Origin: Opitutia bacterium UBA6410
Lineage (GTDB): Bacteria; Verrucomicrobiota; Verrucomicrobiia; Opitutales; Intestinicryptomonadaceae
Assembly (NCBI GenBank): GCA_002437405.1
Contig: DJPO01000085.1
Span: forward strand, 1-12,994
DNA length: 12,994 nt
Direction of reading: 5' to 3'
Shown: positions 1-7,637 of the stretch, piece by piece
How the letters are laid out: every line of letters begins with the position of its first letter
Position numbering within the stretch: position 1 is the first letter of the stretch
Program-made: the position numbers and the translations under genes
Notes under the pieces: generated by a model
What the model was told of the DNA's origin: nothing
Seen by the model: only the letters and a program-made list of their open reading frames with translations
The model's database searches: none

Positions 1-23
1 GATTTCACGCGCCCAAAAAAAAC

Positions 24-58
24 TTGCGCACTGGACTCTCCCTTCCGATAATAACTTT
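24..58 (+). promoter_or_regulatory. Putative promoter of the pnt operon, predicted leaderless
   Basis: A -10-like GATAAT at 47-52 matches TATAAT at 5 of 6 positions. A weak -35-like TTGCGC at 24-29 lies 17 bp upstream. Only 6 nt separate the -10 from the ATG at 59, so transcription would start at or next to the A of the start codon. No Shine-Dalgarno sequence is visible. The promoter call is an inference from consensus matching. Confidence 0.5.
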
Positions 59-1180
59 ATGAGAAAGTTATTTGTGATTGCGGAAGGCGACCCTCGCGAA
101 ACGCGCGTCGCTCTTACTCCAAACGATGCCAAAAAACTTGTTCAACTCGGGTGGGACGTGGAAATTTCCCGCGGCGCGGGAGTCAAAGCTGGATTCCCAG
201 ACGAATCGTACGCCCTTGTCGGCGCAACCATCGCCGAACCCGAAGCCGAGCGCGATGCCGATTTTGTCGTGTCCGTCCGCGCCCCCTCCATTACTCAGGT
301 TATGGGGCGAAAACGCGGGTCGTTCCATTTGAGTCTTCTCGACCCGTTCAACGAAAAGCCCCTGATAAAGGCTTTTGCCGACGCGGGTGTCACTGCCGCG
401 AGTTTCGAGATGATTCCCAGAAGCACGATTGCACAGAAAATGGACGTGCTTAGCTCGCAGTCGAATTTGGCGGGGTACTGCTCGGTAATCAAGGCGGTTG
501 CGGCGGCTCGGAAAATCGTGCCGATGATGATGACGCCTGCGGGGACTATTTCGCCGCTCAAATTTTTCATCGTCGGCGTGGGGGTTGCGGGGCTTCAGGC
601 TATCGCCACTGCCAAGCGCCTCGGCGCGCGGGTCGAGGCGTTCGACACCCGCCCCGTCGTCGAGGAGCAGGTCAAGAGTTTGGGCGCGAAATTCGTCAAA
701 ATCGACCTCGGCGAAACTGGGCAGACGGCGCAGGGCTATGCCAAGGCGTTGACGCCCGAGCAAATCGAGCTTCAGCGTAAGGGTATGGCGAAAGTTTGCG
801 CGCAGGCGGACGTTGTGATAACGACTGCAAAACTTTTCGGGCGCAAAGCCCCCGTCATCATCACTTCCGAAATGGTCGCGGGAATGAAGGCGGGCAGCAT
901 TATCGTGGACTTGGCGGTCGAAAGCGGCGGCAATGTCGAGGGCTCGAAGCCCGACCAAAACGTAATAACCCCCAACGGCGTCCTGATTATGGGTTGCACA
1001 TGCCCCGAGGCGTCCGTGCCCGAGACGGCGAGCCAAATGTACGGCTCTAACGTCTTCAATTTCATCGAGCATTTCTCGCAAAACGGCGCATTTGAAATCA
1101 ACCCCGACGACCCGATTATGAAATCCTGCATAGTCGCCCGCGACGGAAAAATAACCGACGAACGCTTCGTCCAACAATAA
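59..1180 (+). CDS. pntAA: NAD(P) transhydrogenase, alpha subunit part 1 (NAD(H)-binding domain I)
   Basis: This is the soluble domain I of proton-translocating transhydrogenase. It binds NAD(H) on the cytoplasmic face and passes hydride to NADP+ on domain III. The 373-residue length fits the stand-alone PntAA of three-gene systems such as Rhodospirillum rubrum. Visible motifs are the RQD loop (R121, Q126, D129 within the segment ending in LSSQSNLAGY), the Rossmann glycines GVGVAG at 173-178, the FDTRP motif with D196 expected to contact the adenine ribose, and the mobile loop near 219-229 (ETGQTAQGYAK). The start is fixed by the typical N terminus (MRKLFVIAEG) and by the promoter just upstream; there is no SD. 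The gene ends 6 nt before pntAB. The family assignment is secure. Confidence 0.97.
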   Translation: MRKLFVIAEGDPRETRVALTPNDAKKLVQLGWDVEISRGAGVKAGFPDESYALVGATIAEPEAERDADFVVSVRAPSITQVMGRKRGSFHLSLLDPFNEKPLIKAFADAGVTAASFEMIPRSTIAQKMDVLSSQSNLAGYCSVIKAVAAARKIVPMMMTPAGTISPLKFFIVGVGVAGLQAIATAKRLGARVEAFDTRPVVEEQVKSLGAKFVKIDLGETGQTAQGYAKALTPEQIELQRKGMAKVCAQADVVITTAKLFGRKAPVIITSEMVAGMKAGSIIVDLAVESGGNVEGSKPDQNVITPNGVLIMGCTCPEASVPETASQMYGSNVFNFIEHFSQNGAFEINPDDPIMKSCIVARDGKITDERFVQQ

Positions 1181-1186
1181 TTAATT

Positions 1187-1474
1187 ATGCAACTGATTCT
1201 CCTGCTGTTTATCTTCACGCTGGCGGTTTTTCTGGGCTTCGAGCTTATCTCGAAAGTTCCCAGCCAGCTGCACACCCCGCTCATGAGCGGCTCGAACGCC
1301 ATTAGCGGAATAACAATCGTCGGGGCGATTCTCGCAACGGGCGGAACGGACAACAGTATGTTCGCGACCGCCCTCGGGGTCGCCGCGCTCGTCTTGGCGA
1401 CAATCAACGTCGTCGGCGGATATTTGGTCACCGACAGAATGCTCGCGATGTTCAAGAAGAAGGAGGACAAATAA
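1187..1474 (+). CDS. pntAB: NAD(P) transhydrogenase, alpha subunit part 2 (membrane domain II)
   Basis: This 95-residue membrane protein supplies the alpha-side helices of the proton channel (domain II). Three hydrophobic segments are visible, at about 3-20, 36-51 and 57-81, with the conserved connecting stretch SKVPSQLHTPLMSGSNAISG at 22-41 and a lysine-rich C-terminal tail. In two-gene systems such as E. coli this segment is fused to domain I; here it is a separate gene. It starts 6 nt after pntAA in an AT-rich linker with no obvious SD, so it is probably translated by coupling to pntAA. It ends 2 nt before pntB. The assignment rests on sequence and on position between the other two subunits. 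Confidence 0.95.
   Translation: MQLILLLFIFTLAVFLGFELISKVPSQLHTPLMSGSNAISGITIVGAILATGGTDNSMFATALGVAALVLATINVVGGYLVTDRMLAMFKKKEDK
1461..1466 (+). promoter_or_regulatory. Strong Shine-Dalgarno of pntB
   Basis: AGGAGG lies 10 nt before the ATG at 1477, inside the last codons of pntAB. It fixes the pntB start. It also shows that this genome uses SD-led initiation within operons, unlike the SD-less starts at the heads of transcription units. Confidence 0.85.
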
Positions 1475-1476
1475 CG

Positions 1477-2883
1477 ATGAATCCGCAAATCATAAATTTG
1501 GCGTACATTGTTTCGGCGGCGATTTTCATTCTCGGAATCAAAATGCTCGGCAAGCCCGAAACCGCGCGGAAGGGGAATCTGCTTTCGTCGGCCGGCATGC
1601 TCATAGCCGTCGTCTTCACGCTCTTCGACGCGAAGATTCTCGACGCCTCCGACCGCTTCACTTGGGCGATTCTCGCGGGCGGGCTGGTTGTCGGAACTCT
1701 TGCGGGGTACGTCGCCGCTAAAAAGGTGAAAATGACTTCCATGCCCGAGATGGTCGCGCTGCTCAACGGGTTCGGCGGATTGGCGTCGATGCTGGTTGCG
1801 TGGGCGGAATTCCACTACGACGGGGTCTCGGGCGTCGAGGCGGGCTACTTTTCAAAATTCGCGATTATAGCGACGATTCTCGTGGGCTCGATAACGTTCA
1901 CGGGGTCGGTCTACGCTTGGGCTAAGTTGTCGGGCAAAATATCGGGCAAGCCCACGGTTTACGCGGGGCAGAAGATTGTCAATGCGCTGGTTGCGGTGCT
2001 TTCGGCGGTTGCGGCGGTCGCGTTCGTCGTGCTCGGCGGCTACGATGCGGCGTACGGGGCGATGTGCGCGGCAATCGCGCTTTCGCTGTTGCTGGGTATT
2101 GTCGCGGTTATGCCGATAGGCGGCGGAGATATGCCCGTCGTGATTTCCCTGCTGAATTCGCTTTCGGGTCTGGCGGCGAGCGCGGCGGGGTTTGTCATCG
2201 AAAACAACGTGCTGATTGTGGCGGGTTCGCTCGTCGGGGCAAGCGGTGTCATTCTGACTGTGATTATGTGCAAGTCGATGAACCGAACGCTCTTTAACGT
2301 ACTCTTCTCGGGGTTCGGCTCGGGCGGCGGCGCGGCGAAGGGGAAAGTCGAGGGCGAAATGAAGTCCATCTCGGCGCAGGACGCCTACTATATTTTGGAG
2401 GCTGCGCAGAGCGTCGTGTTTATCCCCGGCTACGGAATGGCGGTTGCGCAGGCACAGCATGCGGTCAAGGAGCTTGCGGGGATTCTCGAAAACAACGGCG
2501 CGGAAGTCGCGTTCGCAATCCACCCCGTTGCGGGGCGCATGCCAGGGCATATGAATGTGCTCTTGGCGGAGGCGGACGTTCCGTACGAGCAGCTGAAGGA
2601 GTTGGACGAAGCCAACAAGATTTTGGAAACCGCCGATGTCGCGATTGTAATCGGAGCGAACGATGTCGTCAATCCCGCCGCGGCGGAGGACAAGTCCAGC
2701 CCGATTTACGGAATGCCGATTATCGAAGCGTACAAGGCTAAGACCGTGCTTGCGCTAAAGCGCGGCAAGGGCACGGGGTTCTCGGGGCTCGAGAACGCGC
2801 TGTTCTTCAGACCCAACACGCGAATGCTGTACGGCGACGCAAAGGCGACTTTGAACGAGCTGGTTTCGCTGTTCAAAGGGTAG
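1477..2883 (+). CDS. pntB: NAD(P) transhydrogenase, beta subunit
   Basis: PntB carries the remaining membrane helices of the proton channel (domain II) and the NADP(H)-binding domain III. With PntAA and PntAB it makes NADPH from NADH at the expense of the proton gradient. The 468 residues match the family. Roughly 1-265 is a series of hydrophobic helices, including the conserved MTSMPEMVALLNGFGGLAS (86-104) and GGGDMPVVISLLNSLSGLAA (215-234). After a Gly/Ala-rich linker near 281-290, domain III shows GYGMAVAQAQ (318-327), HPVAGRMPGHMN (349-360), GANDVVNPAA (393-402) and the NADP-covering loop KRGKGTGFSG (428-437). The start is set by AGGAGG 10 nt upstream. I see no frameshift or missing motif, and no clear intrinsic terminator follows. 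Confidence 0.97.
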   Translation: MNPQIINLAYIVSAAIFILGIKMLGKPETARKGNLLSSAGMLIAVVFTLFDAKILDASDRFTWAILAGGLVVGTLAGYVAAKKVKMTSMPEMVALLNGFGGLASMLVAWAEFHYDGVSGVEAGYFSKFAIIATILVGSITFTGSVYAWAKLSGKISGKPTVYAGQKIVNALVAVLSAVAAVAFVVLGGYDAAYGAMCAAIALSLLLGIVAVMPIGGGDMPVVISLLNSLSGLAASAAGFVIENNVLIVAGSLVGASGVILTVIMCKSMNRTLFNVLFSGFGSGGGAAKGKVEGEMKSISAQDAYYILEAAQSVVFIPGYGMAVAQAQHAVKELAGILENNGAEVAFAIHPVAGRMPGHMNVLLAEADVPYEQLKELDEANKILETADVAIVIGANDVVNPAAAEDKSSPIYGMPIIEAYKAKTVLALKRGKGTGFSGLENALFFRPNTRMLYGDAKATLNELVSLFKG

Positions 2884-2974
2884 TCGGGCACACTCGGCGC
2901 GGGATTCGGCGCGCGCTGGGTGGCGTTTCGGAAGACGCAGTCGCTGCCCCGTGCCGCCGAATTTACGTTTATTA

Positions 2975-3002
2975 TTTACAGGCGGGGAACGCGCGTTAGA
3001 GT
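2975..3002 (+). promoter_or_regulatory. Putative promoter of the 943-residue secreted protein
   Basis: TTTACA at 2975-2980 (5 of 6 to TTGACA) and TAGAGT at 2997-3002 (4 of 6 to TATAAT) are 16 bp apart. The -10 ends 9 nt before the ATG at 3012 and no SD is visible, so a very short or absent 5' leader is expected. The rest of the gap from pntB (2884-3011) holds a direct repeat of TCGGCGCG (2894-2901 and 2906-2913) and nothing else I recognise. Confidence 0.5.
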
Positions 3003-3011
3003 ATTGCCAAT

Positions 3012-5843
3012 ATGCTACGCACTACTTCGTTATACATTGCAATGACATTGCTGTCGGCCGCCGCGTTCGCAGGCGCAAAGGCGGGCGACTCCCCTGCGCC
3101 GCAAAATCCGCAGACTGCGGCTTATCCCGCCCCGACGGGACACTCCGAATGGGGGTTTATGGAGGACTTGAAAAAGCGCGAGCCGTTCCGCCCCAAATGG
3201 ACGCGCAAGGCGGGCGAAAACGAGCTTCCGCTCGACTCGGGATTTTTTATCGACGACCGCTTCGGGATTGCGCAGTCCAACCTCGACACTGCGCTTGCCG
3301 AATTGTGGGCGTTCTTCGGCGACATCGGAGTTCGCGAAGTCTCCGCGCTTTCCGCCGACGGGAATTCGAACCGCGCCGTCCCGATAGTCCTGAAGCGCGG
3401 GAAAGTCGCGGGGGCTGAAAGTTATCGGCTGTCCGTCGGCAAAGGCGGAATCGAGCTTGTTGCGGAGGATTCGGAGGGAATACGCAGAGCCGTATATTTT
3501 CTCGAAAACCGCATTGCCGCGCAGCAGGGGGCGTTCCTCCCGTACGGTGTGGTCGAGCGCAAGCCGTGGCTCGAGAACCGCATATCGCGGTGTTTCTTCG
3601 GCCCGATAAAACGCCCGCCGTTCAACCGCGACGAACTGCTCGACGATATAAACTACTACCCCGACGAATACCTCAACAGGCTCGCGCGCGAGGGAATCAA
3701 CGGGTTGTGGCTGACGGTCGAACTGCGCGACCTCGCGGAAACGTCTTTTACAAAGCGCGATCCGCTCGCGAAAAAGCGGCTCGCAAAGCTCGAAAAAACC
3801 GTCCGCCAATGCGCGCGCTACGGAATCAAAACGTGGCTGTTTTTCATCGAGCCCGCGCCGCTTGGCAGCGGAGACAAAGAGAGCCTTTTCAAGGCGCACC
3901 CGAACTGGCGCGGTGCGCGCGGTTGGGGGGACAACTACGCTATGTGCACTTCGAACAAGGAAGTTTTGCAATATATTGAGGAGTCGCTTTCCGACATATT
4001 CGCGCACGTTCCGAATCTCGCGGGGGCAATTAACATCAGCCACGGCGAGCGCATTACAAACTGCCTGAGCACTCTGCCCGCCGAGGGCGAAAGCGGGCAA
4101 ATCAACTGCCCGCGCTGCGCAAACCGCCCCAAGGGGGAAATCCACAGCGAGACGGTCGGAGCGATGCTCGCGGGAATGCGCAAGCACAACCCGAAGGCGC
4201 AATTCATCAGCTGGCTCTACCAACCCAGCCCGCAGGCGGAGCGACCCGACTGGGTCTGCGAGCTCGCGGACGGACTCCCCGATGGGGCTGTTGTGCAGTA
4301 CAACTTTGAAAGCGGCGCGCTCGCAAAACAGCTCGGGCGGTGGAGGTCGGGCGGCGACTACTGGCTTTCGTACCGCGGGGCATCGCCCGCGTTTGTGAGG
4401 TTTGCCGAGGCTGCGCGGCGCGGCGGGGCGGCGTTGTCGGCAAAAATTCAGGTCGGCAATTCGCACGAAATGGCGACAGTCCCGTTCGTCCCCGCCCCGG
4501 GGCTGCTCTACGACAAATACAGGCAGATGAAAAAGCGCGGGTGCTCGAGCGTAATGCAGTGCTGGTATTTCGGGAACTACCCTGGGGTTATGAACGAAGC
4601 GGCGGGCGAATTGGCGTTCGAAAACTTCGACACTTCGCGCGGAGAATTTTTAAGGAGGCTCGCAAAGCCCGTATGGGGCGACGGCGAAGCGGCGGAGAGA
4701 ATCGCGAAAATCTGGGAGGCGTACTCCGATGGATACACGCACTACCCGCTCTCAAACAATATGCAGTACTACGGGCCCATGCACGCGGGAGTCGTCTGGC
4801 CGCTCTATTTCGACATCGGAATGCGCCCGCTCTCGCCGACGTGGGAGCCCGACTTCGCCCCGAACGGCGAGACAATCGGCGACGCCCTCGAAAACCACAC
4901 AATCGACGAAGTCCTCGCGCTCGCCGACGCAATGTGTGCGCGCCTGCGGAAAGCCGACTCCGACGTTGACGCGCTGGAAAAATCGCTGCGCCCCGACGAT
5001 GCCGAACGGCTCGCCGACATGCGCGTAATCAGGGCGATGAAGCTGCAAATCGAAAGCGCGCGCAACATATTCGAATTCTACAAACTCCGCCGCGACGCCT
5101 ACTACGCCTCGCGCGCGCAATCCGACCCGAAAAAGGCGGCGGCTATGCTCGAAAAAATGGCGGAAATCGCAAAAACCGAAATAAAAAATTCGGCGGAGAT
5201 GGCGCGGCTTTGCGACGCCGACTCGCGGCTCGGATTCCACTCCGAGGCGGAGACGCACCTTTACTCTTCGGCGCGCCTGCACTGGCGAATCGGGACGCTT
5301 CAAGACACGCTTTCGAAAATCGCGGACGCGAAGAAAATTCTCGAAAGCGGCGGCGTGTTGCCCGAAAGCGACTTCGAGAAAAACGCCCCCAAGGCTGCGG
5401 CGAACGGGCAGTGGAACGGCGACAAATACACGCGCTGGCGGATAGTCGAAAACGCCGCGGGCGCAATCGACTTTGAAGCCGAACTTTTCGGCGACTACGC
5501 CGTCGACAACTTTACCGTGATATTCACCGACGCTGCGGGCACGGTTTTCCCGTGGGAAGTGTCCGTAGACAAAAGCGGCAATGTTCGCGATTTCCGCAAC
5601 TCGGCGAACGTTTCAATCGAAAAAACCGAAAACGGCGGGCGGCGCGTAAAGCTTATGATGTCCGACCTGCCCGAAAGTGCGGGCGCGTCCAGACCCGCGT
5701 GGATTTTCGTGCGCCGCGACGTGGCAGGCGGTAAAAACGGAGCTTCCGACGGAACATACACTTGGCCGAAGTGCGAAAAATTCCCGCCGTGGCGGCTCAA
5801 CATCGGCCCGTTTACAAACAATATGTTCGGCAAGTGTCGATAG
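3012..5843 (+). CDS. Large secreted glycoside-hydrolase-like protein (GH20/GH67-like N-terminal fold)
   Basis: The 943-residue protein begins with a signal peptide (hydrophobic MLRTTSLYIAMTLLSAAAFA, likely cleaved near residue 20). Residues about 70-180 resemble the non-catalytic alpha/beta domain that precedes the barrel in GH20 and GH67-type enzymes; the stretch YRLSVGKGGIELVAEDSEGIRRAVYFLEN is characteristic. Residues about 210-540 look like a TIM barrel with strand-like pieces INGLWLTV, IKTWLFFIEP, GAINISHGER and QFISWLY. E280 and E346 are possible catalytic acids, by inference only. A CPRC pair at 366-369 resembles the Cys-x-x-Cys seen in DUF4838-like barrels. Residues about 630-780 are helical, and 800-943 is a beta-rich domain resembling a CBM9-like module. 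The substrate cannot be read from sequence. It stands alone, followed by a terminator. Confidence is high that it is real and exported, moderate for the hydrolase role. Confidence 0.75.
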   Translation: MLRTTSLYIAMTLLSAAAFAGAKAGDSPAPQNPQTAAYPAPTGHSEWGFMEDLKKREPFRPKWTRKAGENELPLDSGFFIDDRFGIAQSNLDTALAELWAFFGDIGVREVSALSADGNSNRAVPIVLKRGKVAGAESYRLSVGKGGIELVAEDSEGIRRAVYFLENRIAAQQGAFLPYGVVERKPWLENRISRCFFGPIKRPPFNRDELLDDINYYPDEYLNRLAREGINGLWLTVELRDLAETSFTKRDPLAKKRLAKLEKTVRQCARYGIKTWLFFIEPAPLGSGDKESLFKAHPNWRGARGWGDNYAMCTSNKEVLQYIEESLSDIFAHVPNLAGAINISHGERITNCLSTLPAEGESGQINCPRCANRPKGEIHSETVGAMLAGMRKHNPKAQFISWLYQPSPQAERPDWVCELADGLPDGAVVQYNFESGALAKQLGRWRSGGDYWLSYRGASPAFVRFAEAARRGGAALSAKIQVGNSHEMATVPFVPAPGLLYDKYRQMKKRGCSSVMQCWYFGNYPGVMNEAAGELAFENFDTSRGEFLRRLAKPVWGDGEAAERIAKIWEAYSDGYTHYPLSNNMQYYGPMHAGVVWPLYFDIGMRPLSPTWEPDFAPNGETIGDALENHTIDEVLALADAMCARLRKADSDVDALEKSLRPDDAERLADMRVIRAMKLQIESARNIFEFYKLRRDAYYASRAQSDPKKAAAMLEKMAEIAKTEIKNSAEMARLCDADSRLGFHSEAETHLYSSARLHWRIGTLQDTLSKIADAKKILESGGVLPESDFEKNAPKAAANGQWNGDKYTRWRIVENAAGAIDFEAELFGDYAVDNFTVIFTDAAGTVFPWEVSVDKSGNVRDFRNSANVSIEKTENGGRRVKLMMSDLPESAGASRPAWIFVRRDVAGGKNGASDGTYTWPKCEKFPPWRLNIGPFTNNMFGKCR

Positions 5844-5847
5844 TGCG

Positions 5848-5886
5848 GATTGCGGATTTTTCGGGCAGGCTTGAAAATCCGCAATC
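5848..5886. repeat. 13-bp perfect inverted repeat right after the 943-residue gene
   Basis: GATTGCGGATTTT (5848-5860) and AAAATCCGCAATC (5874-5886) are exact reverse complements around a 13-nt loop. The stem starts 5 nt after the stop codon. It has no U-run of its own, so it may work as a 3' stabilising hairpin or as the first of a tandem pair with the terminator at 5900-5926. Confidence 0.85.
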
Positions 5887-5899
5887 GCGTAAAAACAGC

Positions 5900-5926
5900 A
5901 AAACCCCGCAAAAATTGCGGGGTTTT
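5900..5926. terminator. Bidirectional intrinsic terminator
   Basis: AAAACCCCGCA (5900-5910) pairs perfectly with TGCGGGGTTTT (5916-5926) around a 5-nt loop, followed by a T-rich tail (TTTTTTG then TTTT). The A-rich flank gives a comparable U-run on the minus strand. It lies between the stops of the rightward gene ending at 5843 and the leftward gene ending at 5958, so it can end both convergent transcripts. Confidence 0.93.
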
Positions 5927-5957
5927 TTGTTTTATCGTAAGGATTTTTCGACGCGGG

Positions 5958-6968
5958 CTAACCTGCGATTTCGTCCGCGATTGCGTCGAATATCCGCGTA
6001 GTCTGTTCGGATATGTTTTGGGTGTGGAGCGTCTTATCGAGCGGTATGCGCGCCAAAACTTTTGTACCAAGCTTCGCGGCGGCATCGTCGGCAAAGCCTT
6101 CGCCGAAAATGTATTCGCGCGTGCCGTCGGGCATTTGCATATACGCCATATTTTCGACGACTCCCAAAATCTTTACGTCGCTTTTTTCGAAAACCATTGC
6201 GCCCCTGACTGCCGTAGTTGCGGCGAGTTCGTTGGGCGTCGTGACAATCAGCGCGCCCGAAATCGGGATTAACTGCACGACGCTAAGCACCGCGTCGCCC
6301 GTTCCTGGGGGCAAGTCGAGCACCATTGCGTCGAGTTTTCCCCATTCGACTTCCTCGACGAACTGACGTATCGCGCCCGTTACCATGGGCCCGCGCCAGA
6401 GAAGCGGCTGGGAGTCGTCCACCAGCATTCCCATAGAAATCGCCTTTACGCCGCCGAGCTGCGGGGGTATGATTTTCTGCTTTTCGTTGACCGACGGGAA
6501 GACCTTTTCGCCGAACAAAATCGCCGCGCTGGGCCCGTGGACATCGCAGTCTATCAGCCCGACGCGCGCTTCGCCGCCATTCGAGTATTTGCGCGCGAGC
6601 GCGCGCGCCAAGTTCACCGCGACCGTGCTTTTGCCGACTCCGCCCTTGCCCGAGGCGACCGCGACGATGAATTTGACTTCCGCCAAACCCTCGGGGACTT
6701 GTTTTGCGGGCGTCGGCGGCTTCTTCGACGGGTCTTCCGCCAGCAGCGACACGTTGAATTTTGCGTGCGGGAATTTTTCGGCGAGCACTGCGGACGCCTC
6801 GCGCGTAATCTGCTCCGCCGTTTCGGGCGCGCCGCCTGTGAAAATCCGAACCTCCGCAAAATCGCCGTCCGCCTTGACGTATTTCACCATTCCGAACGAC
6901 ACAATATCCCTGCTGTAGGGCGGGTATTTTACGGCTTTCAAAGCCTCGATTATTTCCTCTTTTGTCAT
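5958..6968 (-). CDS. mrp: Mrp/ApbC-family P-loop ATPase lacking the CxxC cluster motif
   Basis: The 336-residue protein belongs to the Mrp/NBP35 branch of deviant Walker P-loop ATPases, whose characterised members bind and transfer iron-sulfur clusters. Residues 1-75 form a MIP18 (DUF59)-type domain, followed by a Pro/Lys-rich linker. The ATPase domain shows the deviant Walker A SGKGGVGKS (106-114), Walker A' with D140 and D142, WRGPMV (191-196) and LDLPPGTGD (217-225). After ENM (272-274) characterised proteins carry Cys-x-x-Cys; here the segment reads AYMQMPDGTREYIFGEG with no cysteine. C141 is the only cysteine in the protein. It starts 4 nt after the ruvA stop with only a weak purine stretch as SD, so it is probably co-transcribed and coupled. 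Family is certain; cluster carriage is doubtful. Confidence 0.94.
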   Translation of the reverse strand: MTKEEIIEALKAVKYPPYSRDIVSFGMVKYVKADGDFAEVRIFTGGAPETAEQITREASAVLAEKFPHAKFNVSLLAEDPSKKPPTPAKQVPEGLAEVKFIVAVASGKGGVGKSTVAVNLARALARKYSNGGEARVGLIDCDVHGPSAAILFGEKVFPSVNEKQKIIPPQLGGVKAISMGMLVDDSQPLLWRGPMVTGAIRQFVEEVEWGKLDAMVLDLPPGTGDAVLSVVQLIPISGALIVTTPNELAATTAVRGAMVFEKSDVKILGVVENMAYMQMPDGTREYIFGEGFADDAAAKLGTKVLARIPLDKTLHTQNISEQTTRIFDAIADEIAG

Positions 6969-6972
6969 TTTT

Positions 6973-7578
6973 CTATCTCGATGAAAGTGAGTGTTTGATT
7001 AAATCCTCCGCCGTTGCGTCCGCGCCGAGTTTTGCGAGCGCGCCGCGCACGGCTTTGTCGGCGTCCGCGGGCTTGACCCCGAGAGCCACGAGTGCCGCGA
7101 GCGCGTCGGACACATTTGCCGACGAACCGCCGCCAGCAGATTCCGCCGCCACCAAGGTCTCGCCGACTCCCGCCGCGCCGAGCACTCCGCGCAGTTCCAG
7201 AACGAGCCGCTCCGCCGTCTTGCGCCCGATTCCGGGGCACTTGGAAAGCAGCGATACGTCGCCCGCTGCAATCGCGCTTTTGAGCGACTGCACCGACATT
7301 CGGCTGAGCATATTAAGCGCGATTTTCGGGCCGATTCCCGAAACTTTTTCGACGAGAATCGCGAAGAAATCCCTGTCGCCCTCGGTCGCGAATCCGTAGA
7401 GGGTTTGGGAGTCCTCGCGGTAGACGGCGAGCGTGTGCAAAAGCGTTTCCTCGCCCGCGCGCGGCAGGCGTTCGGCGGTTGTTATCGGCACGTTGACGCC
7501 GTAATAAACGCCGCCCACGTCCAGCACGGCGTAGAGCGGCGAACTCTTTACAAGCTTTCCTCTTAAAGCAACTATCAT
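6973..7578 (-). CDS. ruvA: Holliday junction DNA helicase subunit RuvA
   Basis: RuvA tetramers bind four-way DNA junctions and load the RuvB motor for branch migration in recombination repair. The 201-residue length is typical. Residues 1-62 are the OB-fold domain (starting MIVALRGKLV). Two helix-hairpin-helix motifs follow, VSGIGPKIALNML (79-91) and CPGIGRKTAERLVLEL (114-129). A Gly/Ala/Ser linker (about 145-156) leads to the RuvB-binding domain III (about 157-200). The start is the family's usual N terminus and lies 7 nt from a putative -10. The downstream partner is mrp rather than ruvB, and no ruvC is next to it, so the Ruv genes are dispersed here. Confidence 0.97.
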   Translation of the reverse strand: MIVALRGKLVKSSPLYAVLDVGGVYYGVNVPITTAERLPRAGEETLLHTLAVYREDSQTLYGFATEGDRDFFAILVEKVSGIGPKIALNMLSRMSVQSLKSAIAAGDVSLLSKCPGIGRKTAERLVLELRGVLGAAGVGETLVAAESAGGGSSANVSDALAALVALGVKPADADKAVRGALAKLGADATAEDLIKHSLSSR

Positions 7579-7585
7579 GGCGGTT

Positions 7586-7613
7586 ATCGTAGCCCGTATG
7601 CGGGCTATGACAA
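7586..7613 (-). promoter_or_regulatory. Putative ruvA promoter enclosing a palindrome
   Basis: On the minus strand TTGTCA (7613-7608, 5 of 6) and TACGAT (7591-7586, 4 of 6) are 16 bp apart, with 7 nt from the -10 to the ATG. An alternative -10 is GATAAC at 7588-7583, but its spacer is 19 bp. The inverted repeat TAGCCCG-N4-CGGGCTA at 7590-7607 fills the spacer, where a bound repressor would block RNA polymerase. No SD is visible. Confidence 0.45.
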
Positions 7614-7637
7614 GCCAATAGATTGCAATGTTTCGGA

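Noticed and set aside
68..1815. Long minus-strand frames (369 and 347 codons) over pntAA to pntB
   Set aside because: They lie opposite an unmistakable transhydrogenase operon and have no recognisable content.
2884..3011. Intrinsic terminator after pntB
   Set aside because: GC-rich direct repeats are present, but no stable stem followed by a T-run was found.
3030..4466. A 478-codon minus-strand frame inside the 943-residue gene
   Set aside because: It is Arg/Ala-rich with no domain pattern and lies opposite a gene with a signal peptide and domain order. It is a shadow frame.
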